Source: Deltaproteobacteria bacterium
GTDB lineage: Bacteria; Desulfobacterota; Desulfarculia; Adiutricales; Adiutricaceae
Direction of reading: 5' to 3'
Length of the DNA: 18,487 nucleotides
Assembly (NCBI GenBank): GCA_031257955.1
Contig: JAIRNQ010000135.1
Location: forward strand, 1-18,487
Shown here: positions 1 through 6,718 of the stretch, one piece after another
Numbering within the stretch: the stretch's first letter is position 1
How the letters are laid out: every line of letters starts with the position of its first letter
The notes under the pieces: model-generated
What the model was told of the DNA's origin: nothing
Databases searched by the model: none
Seen by the model: the letters and a program-made list of their open reading frames with translations, nothing else
Made by a program: the position numbers and the translations under genes

Positions 1-2348
1 GCGCTCAGATCTTTGAAGCGGTGGGTTTGGGACAAGAGCTGATGGACAAATATTTCCCCGGCATCCCCTCCATGATCGGCGGCTTAGGCTTACCGCACAT
101 CGAGAGCGGGGCCGTGCAAAGGGCCCATAAAGCTTTGGCCTATTTGCCTATAGACGAGGGTGAGCTGCCGATGATCCTGCCCCAGGGCGGTTCCTACCGC
201 TTCCGTCAGGGCGGCCAGGACCATCTCTGGACGGCTGATAGCATCACCACCTTGCGCAAAGCCGTGGTCAGTAACGATTACGAGACCTACCGTCGCTACG
301 CGGCTATGATTAACGACCAAAGCCATAAGGCTTTTACCCTGCGGGGGCAATTGGATTTTAAACCCGGGCCGCCGATAGCCCTGGAAGAGGTCGAGCCGGT
401 CTCGGAGATCGTCAAGCGCTTCTGCACCGGGGCCATGAGCTTCGGTTCGCTCTCCAAGGAGGCCCACGAGACCATGGCCCTGGCCATGAACAAACTTGGG
501 GCCCGCAGCAACTGTGGCGAGGGAGGGGAAGATCCCATCCGCTACAAGCCCAGGCCCGACGGTTCATCGACCATCTCGGCCATAAAACAGGTGGCCAGCG
601 GCCGTTTTGGGGTAACCATGGAGTATTTGGCCCACGCCAAGGAGCTCCAGATAAAGATCGCCCAGGGGGCCAAACCGGGCGAGGGCGGGCAACTGCCCGG
701 GCACAAGGTTGACACGGAGATAGGCCGGGTCAGGCACTCCACCCCCGGGGTGACGCTTATCTCGCCGCCACCCCATCACGACATCTATTCCATCGAGGAC
801 ATCGCCCAGCTCATCTACGATCTCCACCAGGCCGCCGATCAGGCCACGGTTTGCGTAAAGCTGGTATCGGTGGTCGGGGTGGGCACCATAGCCGCCGGGG
901 TCTCCAAGGCCATGGCCGAGTCCATCCTAATTTCCGGCTTTGACGGCGGTACCGGGGCCGCTCCCCTCTCCTCCATCCGCCACGCCGGTTCCCCTTGGGA
1001 GATCGGCTTGGCCGAGACCCAACAGACCTTGGTCCTAAACAACCTTAGGACCCGGGTGCGCCTTCAGGTGGACGGGCAGATGAAAACCGGACGGGACGTG
1101 GCCGTAGCCGCCCTATTGGGGGCCGACGAGTACGGTTTCGCCACCGCCGTTTTGGTCTCCATGGGCTGCCTGATGATGCGCAAGTGCCACACCAACACCT
1201 GCCCGGTGGGGGTGGCCACCCAGGACCCGGCCATGAGAGCCAGGTTTAAGGGAAAACCCCAAGAGGTCATGAATTTCTTTACCTTCGTGGCCAACGAGCT
1301 TCGGGAAATCATGGCCTACATGGGCTTTAGGACGGTTAACGAAATGATCGGCCAGTGCGACCGGCTGGAACCGAGAAAAGACTCACCCATCCTGACCGAC
1401 CGCTCCATCGATTACTCCAACATCCTCTATAAGCCCAAGAGCCCGGATCTGCGGTTCTTCCGCTACGCCCCCAAGCCCGAAGCCAACACCCTGGACGATC
1501 GCCTGCTGCCGAGCCTGGCCGAGGCCATAGAGCGGGGCACGCCCATAACCCTGGCCGAGCGGGTCAAAAACACCGACCGGACCATAGGGGCCAAGATCTC
1601 CTCCCGGGTGGTCAGAAAATACGGCCTGGCCGGCCTTCCGGACGGGACCATAACCTTACGGCTTAAGGGCATCGCCGGCCAGTCCTTCGGGGCCTTCGCC
1701 GCCCGAGGGCTGACGCTGGATCTTTCGGGGGAGGCCAACGACTACGTCGGTAAGGGCCTCTCCGGCGGCCGGCTCATCATCAGGCCGCCCCAGGACATCC
1801 ATCCCGGATACGTGCCCGAGATTAACGCCATCGCCGGAAACGTCGCCCTCTACGGGGCCACCTCGGGCGAACTGTACATGAACGGGCTGGCCGGGGAGCG
1901 CTTCGCCGTCCGCAACAGCGGCGCCTTGGCCGTGGTCGAGGGCGTGGGCGACCACGGCTGCGAGTACATGACCGGCGGGCGGGTAGTCGTCTTGGGCAAA
2001 ACCGGGGTTAACTTCGCCGCCGGCATGAGCGGGGGCTTGGCCTACGTCTATGACGCCGACGGTTTTTTCGATAACCATTGCAACCTGGAGATGGTCGATC
2101 TGGATCTCCTGGACCGGGACGACGAATCGGAGCTAAGGGTCCTCATCAGCCGCCACGCCGCCTTTACCGGCAGCCGAGTGGCCAAGAGAATCCTGGCCGA
2201 CTGGGGCCAGGCCAGGGACCGCTTCGTCAAGGTCTTCCCCATGGAGTACCGCCAGGGCATAGCCCTGGAGTCCAGAAGGCTCCAAGGTATCCCCCTGGTC
2301 GAAATGCTCCCGGACGACGGCCCCGAGCCCTCGGTCTCGGTCGCCTAA
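1..2348 (+). CDS. gltB: Glutamate synthase large (alpha) subunit, 3' part (truncated by window edge)
   Basis: C-terminal portion of the glutamate synthase large subunit, which makes glutamate from 2-oxoglutarate and glutamine-derived ammonia in the cytoplasm. The frame is open from base 3 with no start, so the N-terminal amidotransferase domain and most of the central domain lie outside. The first visible residues, AQIFEAVGLGQELMDKYFPG, match the end of the central domain. The FMN-binding synthase domain follows (about 390-1400), with FCTGAMSFGSLSKEAH, KPGEGGQLPGHKV and ISPPPHHDIYSIEDIAQL. The [3Fe-4S] cysteines, spaced C-x5-C-x4-C, are encoded at 1167, 1185 and 1200. The glycine-rich GXGXG beta-helix domain occupies about 1620-2080 (GKGLSGGRLIIRPP, GGRVVVLGKTGVNFAAGMSGG). 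The stop is TAA at 2346. gltD follows after 99 bp, as is usual. No lesion is seen in the visible part. Confidence 0.97.
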   Translation, partial: AQIFEAVGLGQELMDKYFPGIPSMIGGLGLPHIESGAVQRAHKALAYLPIDEGELPMILPQGGSYRFRQGGQDHLWTADSITTLRKAVVSNDYETYRRYAAMINDQSHKAFTLRGQLDFKPGPPIALEEVEPVSEIVKRFCTGAMSFGSLSKEAHETMALAMNKLGARSNCGEGGEDPIRYKPRPDGSSTISAIKQVASGRFGVTMEYLAHAKELQIKIAQGAKPGEGGQLPGHKVDTEIGRVRHSTPGVTLISPPPHHDIYSIEDIAQLIYDLHQAADQATVCVKLVSVVGVGTIAAGVSKAMAESILISGFDGGTGAAPLSSIRHAGSPWEIGLAETQQTLVLNNLRTRVRLQVDGQMKTGRDVAVAALLGADEYGFATAVLVSMGCLMMRKCHTNTCPVGVATQDPAMRARFKGKPQEVMNFFTFVANELREIMAYMGFRTVNEMIGQCDRLEPRKDSPILTDRSIDYSNILYKPKSPDLRFFRYAPKPEANTLDDRLLPSLAEAIERGTPITLAERVKNTDRTIGAKISSRVVRKYGLAGLPDGTITLRLKGIAGQSFGAFAARGLTLDLSGEANDYVGKGLSGGRLIIRPPQDIHPGYVPEINAIAGNVALYGATSGELYMNGLAGERFAVRNSGALAVVEGVGDHGCEYMTGGRVVVLGKTGVNFAAGMSGGLAYVYDADGFFDNHCNLEMVDLDLLDRDDESELRVLISRHAAFTGSRVAKRILADWGQARDRFVKVFPMEYRQGIALESRRLQGIPLVEMLPDDGPEPSVSVA

Positions 2349-2366
2349 CCGCCCCTTCGGACGTTC

Positions 2367-2401
2367 CCCTGGCCCCCTCTGGGGCCCCCCAGAGTCCAGG
2401 G
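2367..2401 (+). other. GC-rich hairpin in the gltB-gltD spacer
   Basis: An inverted repeat lies in the 99-bp spacer. The inner arms are CTCTGGGG (2377-2384) and CCCCAGAG (2387-2394). The outer arms are CCCTGG (2367-2372) and CCAGGG (2396-2401). No T-run follows, so it is not a classical terminator. It could set the gltB:gltD mRNA ratio by pausing or processing, but that is inference. Confidence 0.5.
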
Positions 2402-2447
2402 ACCCAGAGGCCGCGCCCGGCCCCCCAATTTTTCGAAAGCGAATCCC

Positions 2448-3884
2448 ATGAGCCACTACCGACCCATAAACGAAAGAGTGAAAGATTACGACCCGGTGGA
2501 ACTCCGCCTGACCGACGAGGAGATCAAAAAAGAACTCAAGCGTTGCCAGGACTGCGGGATCCCCTTTTGCCACGCCCTGGGCTGTACCCTGGGCAACGTC
2601 ATCCCGGAGATTAACCTGGACGCCCTCAACGGGCGCTGGGACACGGCCTTGGCCCGGCTCCTGGAGACCAGTCCCTTCCCGGAGTTCACGGCCAGGGTTT
2701 GCCCGGCCCTTTGCGAGGGCTCTTGCGTACAGGGTCTAAACGGCGAGCCCGTGCCGGCCAGACTGGCCGAATACGAGGTCATCGAGCGGGGCTTCGCCCA
2801 AGGCTGGGTTAAACCGGTCCCGGCCCAGTCGCGACTGGATCTGGACGTGGGCGTCATCGGCTCCGGCCCCTCGGGGCTGGCTTTGGCCCAAAGGCTCTCC
2901 CGGGCCGGGGCCAAGGTCACCGTCTACGAGAAAGACCAAAAGCCCGGCGGTTTTTTGCGCTACGGCATCCCCGACTTCAAGCTGGAAAAATCGGTCATCG
3001 ACCGCCGGATCGATTTGATGGCCCGAGAGGGAGTGGAATTTTTAACCGGGGTGGAGGCCGGGCTGGACATTTCCGTAAGGCTCCTCAAAAAACGCCACCA
3101 GGTACTGGCCATAACCGTGGGGGCCAGAAAAAAACGCGATCTGCCCATCCCGGGCCGGGATCTCTTGGGCGTCCACTTCGCCACCGATTATCTCTCGGCC
3201 CAAAACCGGGTCATCGGCGGCGAGCTCCCCGCCCTCCCGCCAGAACTTAACGCCCAGGGCCGCAAAGTGGTGGTCATAGGGGGCGGCGACACCGGCAGCG
3301 ACTGCGTGGGCACGGCTTGGCGGCAAGGGGCCTCGGAGGTCAGCCAGCTGGAGATCCTCCCCAAACCCCCGGAAAAACGGGCCCTGGACAACCCCTGGCC
3401 CCAGTGGCCCCGAATCCTGCGGACCACCTCCAGCCACCTGGAGGGCGGCCACCGGAGCTGGTCGGTCACCACCCACGAATTCTTGCCCGCCACCGGCCAA
3501 ACTTCTCCCAGCCAAGCTTCCCCCGGCCAGTCTGGCCAGACCGGCCAAACCGGCCGCCTGGGGGCCCTGCGCTGCCAGGAGGTGGACTGGATCGCCCAAG
3601 ACGGACGCCCACCGGCCCCCTCGCCCGTTCCCGGTACCGAGTTCACCCTGGAAGCCGATCTGGTCCTCCTGGCCATGGGCTTTACCGGCCCCGAGTTTGG
3701 GAGTCTTTACGGCCAGGCCGATTTTAAGCCCGACGCCCAAGGGCGCTTGGGCCCCGGCCTCTACGCCGCCGGCGACGCGGTATCCGGTCCCTCGCTGGTG
3801 GTCCGGGCCATGAACTCGGGCCAAAACCTGGCCGCGGTCATCCTCGGCGATCACGCCGCCGGCCGTATCCTCACGGCGGCCTAA
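2448..3884 (+). CDS. gltD: Glutamate synthase small (beta) subunit, NADPH/FAD oxidoreductase
   Basis: A 478-aa flavoprotein that takes electrons from NADPH and passes them through FAD and Fe-S clusters to GltB. The N-terminal Fe-S region has two cysteine sets: C33, C36, C41, C46 (CQDCGIPFCHALGC) and C85, C89, C93. The FAD-binding Rossmann motif GSGPSG is at 138-143, followed by GGFLRYGIPDFKLEK. The NADPH motif GGGDTG is at 278-283. The C-terminal FAD signature GLYAAGDAVSGPSLVVRAM is near 437-455. One oddity is a Gln/Ser/Thr/Gly-rich insert at about residues 347-372, between the conserved WSVTTHEF and LGALRCQEVDW blocks, encoded by imperfect GGCCA-type repeats. The start ATG 2448 gives the family N-terminus; its ribosome site is weak. 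rfbD begins 10 bp after the stop. Confidence 0.97.
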   Translation: MSHYRPINERVKDYDPVELRLTDEEIKKELKRCQDCGIPFCHALGCTLGNVIPEINLDALNGRWDTALARLLETSPFPEFTARVCPALCEGSCVQGLNGEPVPARLAEYEVIERGFAQGWVKPVPAQSRLDLDVGVIGSGPSGLALAQRLSRAGAKVTVYEKDQKPGGFLRYGIPDFKLEKSVIDRRIDLMAREGVEFLTGVEAGLDISVRLLKKRHQVLAITVGARKKRDLPIPGRDLLGVHFATDYLSAQNRVIGGELPALPPELNAQGRKVVVIGGGDTGSDCVGTAWRQGASEVSQLEILPKPPEKRALDNPWPQWPRILRTTSSHLEGGHRSWSVTTHEFLPATGQTSPSQASPGQSGQTGQTGRLGALRCQEVDWIAQDGRPPAPSPVPGTEFTLEADLVLLAMGFTGPEFGSLYGQADFKPDAQGRLGPGLYAAGDAVSGPSLVVRAMNSGQNLAAVILGDHAAGRILTAA

Positions 3885-3894
3885 GGCCGCCCCC

Positions 3895-4812
3895 ATGGCC
3901 CCCAAGCTCCTAATTACCGGTCGTAACGGCCAGCTGGGCCGGGCCCTCACCCAGAGCTTGGCCCCTTTGGGCGAACTGGTGGCCCTTGGCCGGGCCGAGG
4001 CCGATTTTTTAAACCCCCAGGGCGTCCTGGCCGCCCTGGAGGCGGCCAAACCCGACGTCGTCGTTAACGCCGCCGCCTGGACCAAGGTCGATCTGGCCGA
4101 AAGTTCCCCCCAAGAGGCCCGCCAAACCAACGCCCTAACCCCGGCCGCCCTGGCCGGCTGGGCCAAATCGCGCGGCGCCGTCTTCGTCGGCTATTCAACC
4201 GATTACGTCTTTGACGGCGCCAAGAGTTCGCCCTACTCGGAGCTGGATACCCCCAACCCCCTTAACGTTTACGGCCAAACCAAACTCGAAGGCGATCTGG
4301 CCGTCCTGGCCCAAAACGACCGCTCTTACGTCTTCCGAACCAGCTGGGTTTATTCCACCCAGGGCCAAAACTTCCCCAAAACCATCCTGCGCCTGGCCCT
4401 GGCCCAACCCCGCCTCGCCATAAACGACGATCAGACCGGGGCCCCGACTTCGGCCGAATTCCTGGCCGCCGCCACCTCCCAGGCCCTGGCCGACTGCCTA
4501 AACGGTCGCCCCGGCCCACCGGGCCTATATAACCTCACCGCCTCGGGCGCCACCACCTGGCTGGGCTTCGCCGAGCGCCTCCTGGCCCAAGCCCGCGCCC
4601 TGGGCCTCCCTCTCCCGCCCACTACCCAAATCGCGCCCACTTACGGCCCCGACCCCAGCCGCCCGGCCAAACGCCCCCTCAATTCCCGCCTGGACACCGC
4701 CAAAGCCCAACGCCAACTGGGCCTCGTCTGCCCCCCTTGGCAAGACGGCGTCGACCAATTCCTGGCCCGGCTGGCCAAAAGCGACCCCGAACTCAAGACC
4801 CTACGGCCTTGA
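3895..4812 (+). CDS. rfbD: dTDP-4-dehydrorhamnose reductase
   Basis: A 305-aa RmlD/RfbD-family protein of the extended SDR type. It catalyses the last step of dTDP-L-rhamnose synthesis, NAD(P)H reduction of dTDP-4-dehydro-L-rhamnose, feeding cell-surface polysaccharide. The nucleotide-binding motif TGRNGQLG is at residues 8-15. NAAAWTKVD is near 58-66. The catalytic set is Ser/Thr in GYSTDYVFDG (99-108) plus the YxxxK pair Y126 and K130 in VYGQTKLEGD. RTSWVYS and the late RPLNSRLDTAK are also family blocks. Length fits the family. It starts 10 bp after gltD and may be read from the same message. No rfbA, rfbB or rfbC is in the window, so the rest of the pathway must lie elsewhere. No recognisable terminator follows. 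Confidence 0.95.
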   Translation: MAPKLLITGRNGQLGRALTQSLAPLGELVALGRAEADFLNPQGVLAALEAAKPDVVVNAAAWTKVDLAESSPQEARQTNALTPAALAGWAKSRGAVFVGYSTDYVFDGAKSSPYSELDTPNPLNVYGQTKLEGDLAVLAQNDRSYVFRTSWVYSTQGQNFPKTILRLALAQPRLAINDDQTGAPTSAEFLAAATSQALADCLNGRPGPPGLYNLTASGATTWLGFAERLLAQARALGLPLPPTTQIAPTYGPDPSRPAKRPLNSRLDTAKAQRQLGLVCPPWQDGVDQFLARLAKSDPELKTLRP

Positions 4813-4927
4813 GTTCTTCCCAAAGCCAAAGGCCTCCCCTAACTCCCCCCGATCAGGCAGCCCAGACCCATATTTTTCCTCCATCATAATTATAAAAGAA
4901 TTCCTCTGGCATCTCTCTTTATTCTAT

Positions 4928-4976
4928 AATTGTGACTCTCTCTATAAGCGGGACTCTTTCGTCCCTTATAACAATT
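4928..4976. other. Imperfect inverted repeat in the rfbD-alaC spacer
   Basis: Nested arms: AATTGT (4928-4933) with ACAATT (4971-4976), TATAA (4943-4947) with TTATA (4966-4970), and GGGAC (4950-4954) with GTCCC (4961-4965) around a 6-base loop. The surrounding 4870-5025 is AT-rich, unlike the flanking genes. It could be a weak terminator for rfbD or an operator for alaC; the sequence does not decide. Confidence 0.4.
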
Positions 4977-4980
4977 TTCA

Positions 4981-5023
4981 TTGTTTATTGGCTATTGACA
5001 ACGTATAATGAGCCAGTAATAAT
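4981..5023 (+). promoter_or_regulatory. Candidate sigma-70 promoter(s) for alaC
   Basis: Two overlapping arrangements are visible: TTGTTT (4981-4986) with a perfect TATAAT (5004-5009) at 17-bp spacing, and a perfect TTGACA (4995-5000) with AATAAT (5018-5023) at 17-bp spacing. They lie 75-115 bp upstream of the aminotransferase start, in an AT-rich island. The location is convincing, but which pair is used is unknown. Confidence 0.5.
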
Positions 5024-5041
5024 CTCCCCAATTCTTGGGGT

Positions 5042-5063
5042 CTTGCGGCCTACCTGCCGCAAG
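5042..5063 (+). other. Perfect 8-bp hairpin in the alaC leader
   Basis: CTTGCGGC (5042-5049) pairs perfectly with GCCGCAAG (5056-5063) around a 6-base loop, between the candidate promoter and the alaC ribosome site. There is no T-run and no known riboswitch signature that I recognise. It may stabilise the mRNA or serve as a leader control element. Confidence 0.45.
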
Positions 5064-5097
5064 GCTAACTTTCACGGCCAAACTTCGAGGTAACCCC

Positions 5098-6348
5098 ATG
5101 TCCCCCAGCGATCTTTTTGAATTCCAACGCATGACCCGCCTTCCCCCCTACGTTTTCGCCCAGGTGACCGAGTTTAAGATGGCCGCCAGGCGAGCCGGCG
5201 AGGATATCGTGGATCTGGGCATGGGCAACCCCGACTTGGGCACGCCGAAACATATCGTCGACAAACTGGTCGAGGCCTCGGCCAAAGAAACCAACCACCG
5301 CTACTCGGCCTCCAGGGGCATAACCAAGCTCAGGCTGGCCATCAGCGACTGGTATAAGCGGCGCTACGGCGTGGACGTCGATCCCGACCGGGAGGCGGTG
5401 GTCTCCATCGGGGCCAAGGAGGGCTTGGCCCACCTGACCCTGGCCACCATCACCCCCGGCGAGGTGGTGCTGGCCCCGGACCCCACCTACCCCATCCACT
5501 CCTACGCGGCCATCATTTCCGGAGGCGACCTGAGAAGCGTCCCCATCGGCCCGGGCCGGGATTTCTTTGCCGACCTCCAAGTGGCCGTCCGCCAGACTTG
5601 GCCCAAGCCCCGGATGCTGGTTATCTCCTTTCCCCACAACCCTACCGGCGCCGTGGTCGATCTACCCTTCTTCGAGAAGGTGGTCGACTTCTGTCGCGAG
5701 AACCGCATACTGGTGGTGCACGATCTGGCCTATGCCGATCTCTGTTTTGACGGCTACCGGGCCCCCAGCCTCCTCCAAGTCAAAGGGGCCAAAGACATTG
5801 GCGTTGAGGCCTTCTCCCTCTCCAAAAGCTACTCCATGGCCGGCTGGCGCATCGGCTTTATTTGCGGCAATCCCAAGATGGTCTCGGCCCTGACCCGCAT
5901 CAAAAGCTACCTGGACTACGGCGCCTTCCAGCCCATCCAAATCGCCGCCATAATCGCCCTTAACGGCCCCCAGGAGTGCGTGGCCGAAATACGCAAGACC
6001 TACCAGGATCGCCGAGACGCCCTCTGCGACGGCCTGACCAGGGCCGGCTGGCCGGTCGAACCGCCCAAGGGTACCATGTTCCTGTGGGCCAAAATCCCCG
6101 ACCGCTTCCAACACCTGGGCTCGGTCGAATTCGCCAAATTTCTCATCACCAAAGCCAAGGTGGCCGTCTCCCCGGGCCTGGGCTTCGGCAACGGCGGCGA
6201 GGGCTACGTCCGCTTCGCCCTAGTGGAAAACGGCCAGCGCATCAACCAGGCCACCCGGGGCATCAAAAAAGCCCTCCAAGCCAAGCTTGAGGCCCCAACC
6301 GATCTCGCCGACGAGCCCGAACTGGACCGGGTCTCGGCCAGCCTCTAA
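5098..6348 (+). CDS. alaC: PLP-dependent aminotransferase, AlaC-type (glutamate-pyruvate)
   Basis: A 416-aa fold-type I class I/II aminotransferase, probably making alanine and 2-oxoglutarate from pyruvate and glutamate. Blocks typical of the AlaC group are seen in order: RMTRLPPYVF, DLGMGNPD, NHRYSASRGI, the IGAKEGLAHL phosphate-binding loop, SFPHNPTG with N181, VVHDLAYAD with D209 and Y212, and the Schiff-base lysine K243 in SLSKSYSMAGWR. The carboxylate-binding Arg is in YVRFALVEN (R372). I chose ATG 5098 because GAGG lies 7 bp upstream and the protein begins MSPSDLFEFQRM like its homologues; an in-frame TTG at 5035 lies upstream, before the leader hairpin. Related LL-diaminopimelate aminotransferases are often confused with this group, so the substrate is less certain than the family. 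Confidence 0.92.
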   Translation: MSPSDLFEFQRMTRLPPYVFAQVTEFKMAARRAGEDIVDLGMGNPDLGTPKHIVDKLVEASAKETNHRYSASRGITKLRLAISDWYKRRYGVDVDPDREAVVSIGAKEGLAHLTLATITPGEVVLAPDPTYPIHSYAAIISGGDLRSVPIGPGRDFFADLQVAVRQTWPKPRMLVISFPHNPTGAVVDLPFFEKVVDFCRENRILVVHDLAYADLCFDGYRAPSLLQVKGAKDIGVEAFSLSKSYSMAGWRIGFICGNPKMVSALTRIKSYLDYGAFQPIQIAAIIALNGPQECVAEIRKTYQDRRDALCDGLTRAGWPVEPPKGTMFLWAKIPDRFQHLGSVEFAKFLITKAKVAVSPGLGFGNGGEGYVRFALVENGQRINQATRGIKKALQAKLEAPTDLADEPELDRVSASL

Positions 6349-6718
6349 AGCCATCCACCCTCCCGCCTTCCGGGAGGACCGCGGGCCACCCAGCAATCGC
6401 GCCTGGGGGCGGCAAAAAATCCTTCGGCGGGGACCAAGGCGCCCAAGCCCCCTTCCCCGCCGCGCCCATCGTCGGCGGCTTAGAAGCCCATCCTACCCCT
6501 TAGTCAGATTTCCTAGCATAATAAGAGCCTTAAGATTATAACTCTAGGACTCTGACCTTTTAGGGCGCTTAGCCTTGGGGGCAATCCCAGAGTGAAGCTT
6601 TCCTGATGGCTGGGTACCCAGCCCCTGGTCCGCCTTGGGGCCTACCCTGGCGGACTCAGTCGCCACTAGGTTAAACCATAAAATCAATCACATTAAATAT
6701 AATTAGTAGTATTTAACC
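6349..6718. other. Structured, GC-to-AT transition spacer without a gene
   Basis: 370 bp with no convincing gene. It holds a hairpin 11 bp after the alaC stop (CCTCCCG 6359-6365 / CGGGAGG 6371-6377, no T-run), a 16-base palindrome GGCTGGGTACCCAGCC (6608-6623), and another perfect stem GTCCGCC (6628-6634) / GGCGGAC (6649-6655). The last 50 bases become AT-rich and contain TATAAT at 6698-6703, 15 bp before the next start, without a good -35. The density of stems between 6560 and 6665 suggests a structured leader or RNA, but I match it to no known family. Confidence 0.4.

Noticed and set aside
1656..2078. Long antisense frames across gltB, gltD and other GC-rich genes
   Set aside because: Expected shadows of strongly GC-biased codons; the sense frames carry the conserved motifs.
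5035..5097. Upstream extension of the aminotransferase to a TTG at 5035
   Set aside because: The extra residues overlap a leader hairpin and match nothing in the family; ATG 5098 has GAGG at proper distance and the expected N-terminus.
6560..6665. Known riboswitch or tRNA-like RNA
   Set aside because: No TPsiC-like arm, cobalamin, c-di-GMP or other signature I could match; left as an unexplained structured spacer.
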